18,016 nt of DNA, taken from NCBI GenBank assembly GCA_050946255.1, contig JBMNUL010000038.1, positions 1 to 18,016 on the forward strand. The letters are read 5' to 3'. The DNA comes from JBMNUL01 sp050946255 (GTDB taxonomy: Bacteria; Actinomycetota; Coriobacteriia; Coriobacteriales; CADBOM01). The notes beneath the pieces were generated by a model. That model worked only from the letters and a program-made list of their open reading frames with translations, ran no database searches and had not been told where the DNA came from. Position 1 is the stretch's first letter, and each line of letters starts with the position of its first letter. This document shows, one piece after another, positions 1 through 7,977 of this stretch. The translations under genes and the position numbers were made by a program.

Positions 1-210
1 GTGTCCTTCTGCTCCACTCACAAGGAGCTGCTGGAAGACCTTGCGAAGCTTGGGATTACGATAGACCCATCCACTGCAAGGGACGCTCCCCCATCCGAGG
101 ACACGAGCGTGTTCATGGTCCCGGAGGAATCGGAATCGCAGACAGAAGGCGACCTTTCCCAACGCTATGCAAGGCGCAGGCGTCAGGGAGCTGAAAGGGA
201 AATGAAGTAG
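1..210 (+). CDS. Hypothetical protein, 3' end of the first operon gene (partial)
   Basis: This frame is open from the first base and ends at a TAG at 208-210. It is most likely the C-terminal 69 residues of a longer protein cut by the window edge, although the GTG at base 1 could be read as a start. The visible part is charged, with an acidic stretch (EESESQTEGD) and an Arg/Lys-rich end (RYARRRRQGAEREMK) that look like a disordered tail. Only 3 bases separate it from the FHA gene, so it is the upstream member of the same operon. I recognise no domain. In related kinase/phosphatase clusters this position could be taken by a vWA or substrate protein, but nothing here proves that. Confidence 0.6.
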   Translation: MSFCSTHKELLEDLAKLGITIDPSTARDAPPSEDTSVFMVPEESESQTEGDLSQRYARRRRQGAEREMK

Positions 211-213
211 GAA

Positions 214-1074
214 ATGTGGACTTGTCAAGCATGTGGCTCAATCAGCCAAGATGACAATGCAACGGCTTGCCCAGTTTGCGGGATGCCACATGACGTTGGC
301 AGCGCATCGGCCGACTACGCGGTTGCGGAAAACGACCCAATCGATTCTGTTGCCGAAACCACGATCGACACCGCGATTGCGGAGGACGTCCCAACCGCCG
401 CCGAAGCCGTCGCGACCAATGTGGATGCCAACTCAGCAGATGCCTCAAGCTCCTCCGAAACCGTCGAGCAAGCCGTCGACAATGCAAACATTCCAGCCCT
501 CGTGCTCACAGATATCGCCAGCAATAGGGAGATATGCGTCGAAACTCCGAGGTGCATCCTCGGCCGTGAGGGAGACATCGCAAACGACATCTTCACCCCG
601 GAAGTCTCCCGACAGCACATGCAGTTGGACTTCTCGAACGGAATTTGGAAGGCAACTCATCTGGGGTCTAATCCCAGCGTGCTGTTCGAGGGAAACACAA
701 GGATTCCCCTCCCCCGCGGCATCGCTGTCCCAATTCAAGACGGGGACATGATCTTGATGGCGAATCAGCGCTTCACGATAAAGATCGAGGTTCCGCAGCA
801 GCCAACCACGGCCAAAACCTCGGATGCGTCTACCGCATCAGGCACTACAGGCGGGCAGGACGTTCAGAACTTGGACGCCTCCCCCGACCCGAACTTGGTA
901 GAAGGCTGGTTCATAACATGCCGCAAATGCGGGAAGGTGTTCCAAGTGGCGGACGGTGGGTCACGCATCGGGCAATGCCCGGACTGCATTGACATCATGG
1001 ACAAGATGGACATCGCCACGGTCTCTGCGGTGCACGGATTCAAACGTAAGGGCGAGTTCGAAGATGTACGTTGA
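214..1074 (+). CDS. Zinc-ribbon/FHA-domain phosphothreonine-reader protein
   Basis: A 286-residue protein with three parts. Residues 4-22 form a CX2C-X11-CX2C zinc ribbon (C4, C7, C19, C22). Residues 35-90 are an Ala/Thr/Glu-rich linker. Residues 94-193 are an FHA domain with the usual G117-R118 and S132-R133-x-H135 signatures. A second zinc knuckle follows at C236, C239, C255 and C258. FHA domains bind phosphothreonine peptides, so this is probably the reader for the kinase encoded downstream, and the ribbons may add a second protein contact. No signal peptide or membrane segment is seen, so it should be cytoplasmic. It starts 3 bases after the preceding stop, behind an AAGGGAAA-like ribosome site, and its last 11 bases overlap the radical SAM gene. 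The FHA call is firm; the partner is inferred. Confidence 0.9.
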   Translation: MWTCQACGSISQDDNATACPVCGMPHDVGSASADYAVAENDPIDSVAETTIDTAIAEDVPTAAEAVATNVDANSADASSSSETVEQAVDNANIPALVLTDIASNREICVETPRCILGREGDIANDIFTPEVSRQHMQLDFSNGIWKATHLGSNPSVLFEGNTRIPLPRGIAVPIQDGDMILMANQRFTIKIEVPQQPTTAKTSDASTASGTTGGQDVQNLDASPDPNLVEGWFITCRKCGKVFQVADGGSRIGQCPDCIDIMDKMDIATVSAVHGFKRKGEFEDVR

Positions 1075-1639
1075 CAGGATTCTATTTCCCATAAGCTCCT
1101 TGGGTCCGGGCGACCGTGTGGCGCTCTGGGTCAGCGGATGCTCCAAACATTGCAAGGGATGTGCTAATCCCGAACTTTGGGACCAGCACGACTTTCAGCA
1201 AGTAAGCCTTGCCAATTGCCAGGAGATGCTGCTCGGGCTGCACTCGGACCGGGACGCACATCGACTGACCTTGACCGGCGGAGATCCCCTTGAGCAAGCA
1301 GGAGAACTGCTGCAGCTACTTGAGGCTATCCGCCCTGCATATGACGACGTCCTCCTCTACACTGGGTTCACCCTAGATGAGGTGAAAACCGCACTTTCGG
1401 AAGAACAATGGCAGAGCCTGCATAGCTCCGTGGACGTTCTGATCGACGGTCCTTATATCAACGACCTTAACGATGGGTGCGCGTTGCGGGGATCTTCAAA
1501 CCAGCATATCTATTATCTGAACCCCGCCGTGGAGATGGAATATCGCGACTATCTCGCATTGGGCAGGTCCGTGCAGAACATCGTCTACGACGGGAAGGCC
1601 ATCTCAGTAGGGATACATGATATGGAAGTGATTCTATGA
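1064..1639 (+). CDS. NrdG-like radical SAM activating enzyme (4Fe-4S)
   Basis: A 191-residue protein. The CX3CX2C cluster motif is C26, C30 and C33 (VSGCSKHCKGCANPELW), and a GGDPLEQ motif follows (TLTGGDPLEQ) that contacts S-adenosylmethionine. The length and short single-domain layout match the anaerobic ribonucleotide reductase activase/PflA type (Fer4_12), which generates a glycyl radical on a partner enzyme. No glycyl-radical enzyme or NrdD lies in this window. I chose the ATG at 1064 because the conserved N-terminus (MYVDRILFPISSLGPGDRVALWVSGC) begins there; a longer upstream extension would run through the FHA gene. It overlaps the FHA gene by 11 bases and the AAA+ gene by 4 (ATGA), so it is a translationally coupled cassette member. 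Substrate unknown. Confidence 0.88.
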   Translation: MYVDRILFPISSLGPGDRVALWVSGCSKHCKGCANPELWDQHDFQQVSLANCQEMLLGLHSDRDAHRLTLTGGDPLEQAGELLQLLEAIRPAYDDVLLYTGFTLDEVKTALSEEQWQSLHSSVDVLIDGPYINDLNDGCALRGSSNQHIYYLNPAVEMEYRDYLALGRSVQNIVYDGKAISVGIHDMEVIL

Positions 1640-3795
1640 CGATCAAGACTCCCAAATGGCAAAACGAGCTCATGAATTTCAAGGGGATAAAGAGCCTCTT
1701 GGTTTTAGAGGGAAACATCAACGACATCTACCCTGCAGTGCTGCCGAGTGCCCAAAACACCTCAACTCAGGACAATACGAACCAAGCGAGCGGAGCCAAT
1801 GCTCCCGGCACACAGGGCGGCCCCTCCGAGCCCCAGCAGAACGTCACGTTCTTGAACTGCGGCAACTTGCTGAGATACTGCTTCGAGGACAGCTACAAGC
1901 TCGTCTACTACAATCCCATCGATCGCTTCGCAAATATGAACAACGACAGCCAGACGAGCGCGCTCCTCACCGCCACCGACAAGGTCATCTCCGACATGGA
2001 GAAGAACGGGTCGAGCCAGAATGCGGACTCCTCGAGGGGAAGGATGCGCCAGCAGGGACAGCAAGGACCCTCCGACCTCGAACGCGACATGCTGCGCATC
2101 AGGACGATGCTCACGCACCGGATCGTGCCAGATGGCAAGGGAAAGCAAAACCAAGCAGTTGACCAGAGCGCTGCTCAAGATCCCAGTCAAAATGCTGGAA
2201 GCTCCCAGGACCTCAGCCAAGACGCCAGCGCCGCTCAACCTACCAGCCAGAACACCGGCACCGTCGGCACCGCACCTGGCGCGGAAAGCTCCCAGGAAAA
2301 GCCACTTGCGATTGTGATAGACATGGCATCCAGGATGCTCGTCTCCCCCGACATGCTCGAAAGGGAGAACGTCCGCGTTTTCTCCAACTTGCAGATTGCG
2401 GCCCGCGACGCAATACGTCCCGACGGCAACAACATCAACACGATGATATTCCTGGTCAACAACCTGAGGGATTTGCCGGAGTGGTTCGTCTCGTCAAACG
2501 CCGACCTCCGCTCCATCGTGATTCCAAAGCCCGACCGGGACACCAGGAAAGCCTACATCGAGCTGGGGTTCCCCAACCTCTCCGACACGCCAGATGAGCC
2601 AGGCGAGAAGAGCAAGATGGAGAGCTTCATCGACAAGACCGACGGAATGTGCCTCAAGGAACTCGACGAGATCCGGCGCATGTACGCGAGAGGCGATGCG
2701 GCAACTGGCGACCAAGATTCGTCTTCAAATCAAGATGATGCAGGCGACCCGAGCGCGCTAGTGGATATATACAAGTACGGTCTGCAGGAGAACATGTGGG
2801 CCACGATGCGCGAGAAGCTCGAGAACGACCCTGTTGGCATCATCAAACGCAGGGTGAAGGGGCAGGACCAGGCCGTGAACAAGGTAGTGCAGGTGCTCAA
2901 GCGCTCTGCCATCGGGTTGAGCGGCGCCACCCATTCCTCTTCCGCCAAGCCAAAAGGCGTGCTGTTCCTCAGCGGTCCCACCGGAACTGGAAAGACCGAG
3001 ATCGTGAAAGCCGTGACCGAACTGCTCTTCGGAGATGAGCGCAGCATGCTCAGGTTCGACATGTCCGAGTACCAGAGCGAGAACTCCGACCAGAAGCTCT
3101 TCGGAGCTCCCCCTGGATACGTTGGTTACAACGAGGGCGGGCAGCTCACCAACGCCGTGCGCGCCAACCCGTTCTCTGTGATACTCTTCGACGAGATCGA
3201 GAAGGCCCACCCGAGCATCATGGACAAGTTCCTGCAGATCCTCGAGGACGGCCGCATGACAGACGGCCAGGGCAACACAGTGTACTTCTCCGAGAGCATA
3301 ATCTTCTTCACCTCAAACATCGGGTTCACTGAGGAGCGATATGACCCATCTGGCAGGCATGTCACAGACCATGTGACGCTCATCCCGCCTGACCTCCCAT
3401 ATGATGAGATATGCAAGAAGGTCCAGGAAGCGATGAACCGCAACTTCAAGCCGGAGTTCCTAGGGCGAATCGGAAACAACATCGTGGTTTTCGATTACAT
3501 CAACGACGAAACCGCTCGTGCCATTACCGCAGCTCGTGTGGAGCAGGTCAACAAGATCGTCCGTCGCCAGCTGGATGTGGAAGTTGAGGAATCCGAGGAG
3601 GTAATGGAGTTCCTCGTGAAGAAGGCTACCGAAGGTCCGGTCAAGGAGAAAGGCGGCCGTGGAATTGGAAATCTCGTCGAGTCGGACTACCTCAACGTGC
3701 TGTCTGATTTCGTGTTCGACAGTCAATGCCCGGCTGGAAGCAGGGTGGTTCCGATCATCAAAGACGACAAGGTTTCCTTTGAGATGAGAGGATAG
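1636..3795 (+). CDS. ClpB/ClpA-type AAA+ ATPase with degenerate N-terminal AAA module
   Basis: A 719-residue protein. The C-terminal half (about 400-719) is a complete Clp/Hsp100 D2-type AAA+ module: Walker A GPTGTGKT at 447-454, pore loop GYVGYNEGG at 494-502, Walker B ILFDE at 516-520, sensor 1 TSN at 559-561, arginine finger FLGR ending at R611, and a sensor 2 GGRGIGN around R675. The N-terminal half resembles a worn AAA module: a Walker B-like LAIVID at 224-229, a sensor-1-like strand TMIFLVNN near 269-276 and a following IPKPD.DTRKAYIEL segment, but no Walker A. Gln/Ser/Asn-rich linkers interrupt it. No ClpP-binding loop was identified. The family remodels or unfolds proteins as a ring; the client here is unknown. 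The start overlaps the radical SAM stop (ATGA). Confidence 0.9.
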   Translation: MTIKTPKWQNELMNFKGIKSLLVLEGNINDIYPAVLPSAQNTSTQDNTNQASGANAPGTQGGPSEPQQNVTFLNCGNLLRYCFEDSYKLVYYNPIDRFANMNNDSQTSALLTATDKVISDMEKNGSSQNADSSRGRMRQQGQQGPSDLERDMLRIRTMLTHRIVPDGKGKQNQAVDQSAAQDPSQNAGSSQDLSQDASAAQPTSQNTGTVGTAPGAESSQEKPLAIVIDMASRMLVSPDMLERENVRVFSNLQIAARDAIRPDGNNINTMIFLVNNLRDLPEWFVSSNADLRSIVIPKPDRDTRKAYIELGFPNLSDTPDEPGEKSKMESFIDKTDGMCLKELDEIRRMYARGDAATGDQDSSSNQDDAGDPSALVDIYKYGLQENMWATMREKLENDPVGIIKRRVKGQDQAVNKVVQVLKRSAIGLSGATHSSSAKPKGVLFLSGPTGTGKTEIVKAVTELLFGDERSMLRFDMSEYQSENSDQKLFGAPPGYVGYNEGGQLTNAVRANPFSVILFDEIEKAHPSIMDKFLQILEDGRMTDGQGNTVYFSESIIFFTSNIGFTEERYDPSGRHVTDHVTLIPPDLPYDEICKKVQEAMNRNFKPEFLGRIGNNIVVFDYINDETARAITAARVEQVNKIVRRQLDVEVEESEEVMEFLVKKATEGPVKEKGGRGIGNLVESDYLNVLSDFVFDSQCPAGSRVVPIIKDDKVSFEMRG

Positions 3796-3799
3796 CGCG

Positions 3800-4864
3800 A
3801 TGATAAGAGGATGCGCTATTACAAGCAGGGGCATCAAGACCGTCAACGACGACAAGGTGCTGATTGGCAACACGGTCCTGAGCGGTGGAATCGTCAGCAT
3901 CCGTGGGAATCTCCCCTTGGTCGCCGCGGTTTTCGACGGCGTGTCCCAGGGATACCGGGGGGCGGAGGCATCCAACATTGCCACATCCATCTTCCTGGAG
4001 AACCTTGAGAGGATAACTCGAAGCAACCTTGACGGCAATGCAAGGTCCCAAGAGATGAAATCTGTGTTCGACGACATTCAGCACACGCTCCTCGCCTATC
4101 AACAGCAGCTTCGTTTGAGGGATTATGTGGCCACCACTGCAAGCGGGATCATAGTGGACAAGGATTGGGGAATTTCTGGCTTCAACTCAGGTGATTCCCG
4201 CGTGTACCGATTCCGCAACGGGAATCTCTTCCAGATGAGCAGCGACGACACGCTCTCCCGGCAGCTCGAGAAGGCGGGGATGGGCGATGTGCACATAGAG
4301 ATGTCGGGGCTCAACTCCCACACGATCACGAAGGCACTGGGAGTCCCAGCTTCAGAAGAGGGACCGGTTACGGTCGAGGACTACGGGAAGATGATAGACG
4401 GGGACATCTTCCTAGGATGCTCGGACGGACTCTCGGGATTCGTCGACAACGACTTCATCACTGCCGAGCTTGCGGGAACCGACGACTTGAAGAAATCCTG
4501 CAGGAAGCTCTTCCGAGCTGCACTCGACAACGGCTCAAACGACAACATCTCGCTTTTTATCGTGCAGCGCGTGGATACCGACGGCGAGGTCGCAGGCCCT
4601 CAGGCTGCATCGGCCGCCAATGGCCAAGGAAGCTCAGCTCCCAACGGAAACGCAGGCCAGCAGGCCTCAACGACAGCAAGTGGGCAAGTCGGCTCGGCTC
4701 CCAGCCCAATTGCAGGCCCACAACCCGCACCGACCGCCAGTGGGCAAACCGCACCAGCTGTAAATGCAGACCCGCAAGTCTCCCCTGGCACCTCAGCAGG
4801 CGACGCTCCAAGTCCAAACTCGCAAACCGCTTCAGATCCCGACGCTGGAGGACGCAATGGCTGA
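3800..4864 (+). CDS. PP2C-family Ser/Thr protein phosphatase with repetitive tail
   Basis: A 354-residue protein. Residues 1-255 are a PP2C (PPM) phosphatase domain with the metal-binding and catalytic motifs in order: TVNDDK (N16-D17-D18), FDGVSQGYRGAEAS (D46-G47), SGDSRVYRF (G131-D132), GCSDGLSG (D209) and SNDNIS (D248-N249). The domain should remove phosphate from Ser/Thr in a Mn/Mg-dependent way and so oppose the adjacent kinase. Residues from about 265 onward are a low-complexity Ala/Ser/Gly/Pro/Gln tail made of degenerate 20-residue units. There is no membrane segment. It starts 4 bases after the AAA+ stop behind an AGAGGA-like ribosome site, and its last 8 bases overlap the kinase start, which points to co-translation. 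The canonical DGMGGH motif is altered to DGVSQGY, but the metal Asp is kept. Confidence 0.93.
   Translation: MIRGCAITSRGIKTVNDDKVLIGNTVLSGGIVSIRGNLPLVAAVFDGVSQGYRGAEASNIATSIFLENLERITRSNLDGNARSQEMKSVFDDIQHTLLAYQQQLRLRDYVATTASGIIVDKDWGISGFNSGDSRVYRFRNGNLFQMSSDDTLSRQLEKAGMGDVHIEMSGLNSHTITKALGVPASEEGPVTVEDYGKMIDGDIFLGCSDGLSGFVDNDFITAELAGTDDLKKSCRKLFRAALDNGSNDNISLFIVQRVDTDGEVAGPQAASAANGQGSSAPNGNAGQQASTTASGQVGSAPSPIAGPQPAPTASGQTAPAVNADPQVSPGTSAGDAPSPNSQTASDPDAGGRNG
4592..4765 (+). repeat. In-frame degenerate 60-bp tandem repeat in the PP2C tail
   Basis: Three consecutive units, at 4592-4651, 4652-4711 and 4712-4765, each begin with GCAGGCC and encode AGPQ/AGQQ followed by an ATASGQ- or AANGQ-like core and a SAP motif. 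The first two units are 20 codons and the third is 18; a fourth partial unit (ADPQVSPG) follows. The DNA copies have diverged, but the register is kept. Confidence 0.7.
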
Positions 4865-7800
4865 CGAGACGCACCCGATCTCAAATGCCACTGCCCCAAT
4901 GAACACGGGGGTGGCAACTGGGGTCTCCCCTCTCCTAGAACCTGTCACACTGACCTTCACCGGCGCCATCAGCGGAAAGGCCTACTCGGTCAACATCGCC
5001 GAGGAGCTCGGACGCGGTGGCGAGGCAGTCATCGTGCGCGCGACAGACGGAGATGGGAAACAGTACGCCGCCAGAATCTACAACAAATACACCTACCTAG
5101 AGCAGAAGAACCACGAGGACGTCCTCAGGGTGATAAATGCACTGACGGTGAATCCCCCGGGTTGGTTCCACAAGACACACCTCATGCCGCTCTATGACTT
5201 CGGGACAATCCGGGCTACGATTGCCGGCACCTCAGATACCGACGACTTCAACATAGCGATAGTACCTGAGTGCAAATGCCTTGGAAACAGTGTCGTTGAC
5301 ACCGAGGTGGTCAAGTCCAAGATCATCCCCGAGATTGCCCATGCCATCAAGTCGTTACATGAGAACAAGATAGTGCACCGCGACATCAAGCCCTCCAACA
5401 TATTCGAGTTCGAGGGAGAGCTTGTGCTGGGCGACTTCGGAATCTCCACGATGTTCCAGGGGAACCAAACCGCGAAGGGCACCACCACAAACAGGGGAAC
5501 TATCGGCTACACACACCCCGACAACCGCGTTGACTATTCGGACGACTGGTACGCCTTCGGCTACACGATCTGGACGATGTACAACGGAAACGTCCATCCG
5601 CTTCAGCACTATATCGATTCGGGGACGATCTACGAGACCTACACCACCAAGCGCGTCGTGGAATTCGAGCCCAAAGACGAGTCGGACAAGACCCTGGGCG
5701 ACCTCATATACGACCTCACCCAGATAGTGGGCAAGGAGGACGAAGAGTACTACCACGATGTGCAGAGCTGGTTGGAGAACCCGCAGTCATTCAGGTACGA
5801 GGGCATCTCGACGGGTGATTCGCAGCGCACCCCAACGGGCTACCAGTTCAACGGCGAGCACTACACCGACAATTTCGCCCTCGCCCAAGCCCTCTCCAAA
5901 GATTGGGAAGGCGCCTCGAAGTGCCTCTACAGCGGCGACCTCATCGACTATTTCGGGAGCATCGGAGAAAACGACCTCTCGACAGACCTGCGCACTATCG
6001 TGCGAGATGACGCCGGCGTCAACGAGGATTTCGGAATCTCCAAGGCGATTTTCCTGATCTCGGGAGACGGGCACTTGCTGCAATGGAGCGGGTTGGACAT
6101 CTCCTTCGAGATATTGGTGGAGAAGTTCAACACCACGCCCGTCGAGGACCTTGGAATGTACGACAAGGTTTTTTCCAGCGGAATTCTCTCATGGGCGCTC
6201 CGCAATATGAAAGACCCCAAGACAACCGGAATCATCGAAACCGTGGAGTTCGTCGAGCTGGTCTCAGACGAACATCCCAGGCTGGCAAGGGGGCTTTTCC
6301 AACACCTCTTCGCAAGTGGAGGTGTCTCGAAATACGCTGGTTTCCAGTCTGCGGAGGAGCTAACCCAGCAAATCTTGCAGAATCCATTCAGTTTCTATCA
6401 GATGTTGGATTCAAAAGATGCAACGGAAGACGTCTATTCGGCCTTCTCGCCGTTCCTCGCGAAGAACGGGAAATTGGAAAGCGTTGCGACCGCCGCCGAG
6501 GCCGAGTCGAAGAACACCCTGGAGAGCGCGACGCACATGCTCGTGTTCCTCGACAACGTGGGCGATGGGTCTCCAGCCGCGAGATGGTTCATGCTCAACT
6601 TCGGGCCCGTTGCGCCATGGTATTGGGTCGTTTGCAATATTGATTCATACAAGGCAAGCCATTCCAGGAATGCCGGCTCGCTGATAAAGGAAATCGCGAA
6701 CACGGCGGTACCCAATGAGACTGTTTCGGTCGCCTCGATGGTCAGCAAGGGCGAGGAGCTGCGTCTCAAGGTCGACAAACTGGTGAACTTGATGGACCGC
6801 TCCCCTCTCACGTGTATTTACGGGGTCAACTTCGGCTCAAAAGTAGTGGCCCAAAACGACGATGCGCTTTTCTGCGGTTTTTTCTACGATTTGGTTGTGA
6901 CTAGGGGATTCGCGCGTTGGATCCTCAATTCCTCGGGAGTTTCAGAAGATGCCTGGGACCAGGTCTCGCTTCTGTCCTTGTCCGATGCCTCCGATCGAAT
7001 CGACGAGGACATTACGCGCTGCACGGAGGTCTTCGAAAAATTCGGCGGAACAGATGGGGGCGAGAAGAATTACCACAAGAGGATTTTCCATATCGTCATC
7101 GACATATGCGCCATAGCTGTCACCGTGATTCTCTTCATGTTCGCCTTCGATGGGTTAAATGGGCTGATCACCACGTTCTTCGAAACTTTCGGAGTCGATT
7201 CGGGGACTACAACATTCACAATCCTGACCATTTTCGCGATAATGGCGTACTTCATCTTCAGCATCGCCGTCGATGCAGCGGGAATCCATTCGACTAAGGG
7301 GTTCAGGCAATCGCTGAGAAAGGCGGGCAATGCCCTGGATTCGCTCAAGCACGACAAGGATACGTTCTGCAGCGGGACTCATCCATATTGCAATGCGTTA
7401 AGAGACCCCGGCAGCGTTCACGGAGTTCCAAATATCGAAGCCGACATGGACTCCCTGGAGCTCGAGCAGGACAATTTCGACAAGCTCTACAAGAACAAGT
7501 GGGTCAAGGCCTTTTGGTATATCACATTCCTGATTACATCCCTTTATTTCACGATGGCCGTGACCGTGGGGATTATGCTTCAGTACGTGGATTACGACGT
7601 CTATGTCCCATCCATCATTGAGGTAACAGGAATAATCGATTGGGCCGTGTTCCTGATATTGCAGCATTTCTTCGACATGCCAATACTGAGGTCTTTCGAC
7701 AACAAGTTCTCATCAACATTCTGGCTCGCCCTTCTCTTCTACGAGCTGGTCGTTCTCGCCGTGCTGCTGTTCTTGGGTTTTCTCCTTTCAAATTATCTTG

Positions 7801-7868
7801 CTGAATTGCTCTTCTTTGGATTCATAATCGGATTCTTTGTGCCGGTATTCACTAGGCGGAGGGACTGA
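4857..7868 (+). CDS. Membrane-anchored Ser/Thr protein kinase, 1003 aa
   Basis: Residues 40-300 are a Hanks-type kinase: Gly-rich loop LGRGGEAV (51-58), catalytic HRDIKPSN with D176, DFG with D193, an activation segment GTIGYTHPD in place of APE, and DDWYAFGY. The β3 position that normally holds the ATP-orienting Lys reads YAARIY, giving Arg at 73, which is unusual. Residues 325-740 are a long region I cannot assign. Hydrophobic helices lie near 743-765, 785-808, 885-908, 922-940, 955-976 and 981-998, giving about six membrane segments and an N-terminal cytoplasmic kinase. I chose ATG 4857 because a GGAGGA sits 4 bases upstream (4847-4852); longer versions run through the phosphatase tail. 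It overlaps the phosphatase stop by 8 bases. It is probably the sensor and writer of the circuit whose eraser and reader are the PP2C and FHA proteins. Confidence 0.92.
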   Translation: MADETHPISNATAPMNTGVATGVSPLLEPVTLTFTGAISGKAYSVNIAEELGRGGEAVIVRATDGDGKQYAARIYNKYTYLEQKNHEDVLRVINALTVNPPGWFHKTHLMPLYDFGTIRATIAGTSDTDDFNIAIVPECKCLGNSVVDTEVVKSKIIPEIAHAIKSLHENKIVHRDIKPSNIFEFEGELVLGDFGISTMFQGNQTAKGTTTNRGTIGYTHPDNRVDYSDDWYAFGYTIWTMYNGNVHPLQHYIDSGTIYETYTTKRVVEFEPKDESDKTLGDLIYDLTQIVGKEDEEYYHDVQSWLENPQSFRYEGISTGDSQRTPTGYQFNGEHYTDNFALAQALSKDWEGASKCLYSGDLIDYFGSIGENDLSTDLRTIVRDDAGVNEDFGISKAIFLISGDGHLLQWSGLDISFEILVEKFNTTPVEDLGMYDKVFSSGILSWALRNMKDPKTTGIIETVEFVELVSDEHPRLARGLFQHLFASGGVSKYAGFQSAEELTQQILQNPFSFYQMLDSKDATEDVYSAFSPFLAKNGKLESVATAAEAESKNTLESATHMLVFLDNVGDGSPAARWFMLNFGPVAPWYWVVCNIDSYKASHSRNAGSLIKEIANTAVPNETVSVASMVSKGEELRLKVDKLVNLMDRSPLTCIYGVNFGSKVVAQNDDALFCGFFYDLVVTRGFARWILNSSGVSEDAWDQVSLLSLSDASDRIDEDITRCTEVFEKFGGTDGGEKNYHKRIFHIVIDICAIAVTVILFMFAFDGLNGLITTFFETFGVDSGTTTFTILTIFAIMAYFIFSIAVDAAGIHSTKGFRQSLRKAGNALDSLKHDKDTFCSGTHPYCNALRDPGSVHGVPNIEADMDSLELEQDNFDKLYKNKWVKAFWYITFLITSLYFTMAVTVGIMLQYVDYDVYVPSIIEVTGIIDWAVFLILQHFFDMPILRSFDNKFSSTFWLALLFYELVVLAVLLFLGFLLSNYLAELLFFGFIIGFFVPVFTRRRD

Positions 7869-7977
7869 GAGACGCCTGCGGATTGGATGGGCAACTGGCC
7901 CGACATCGGCTGAACAATCTAATGGGAAGTGAGGCTCTACTCGTAAAGAATCTCGCTTGCAAGTCAAATGCTGAATG

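Noticed and set aside
1..7868. Type VI secretion regulatory cluster
   Set aside because: The kinase/phosphatase/FHA/Clp set is similar in logic, but no Tss structural gene is present and the organism looks Gram-positive.
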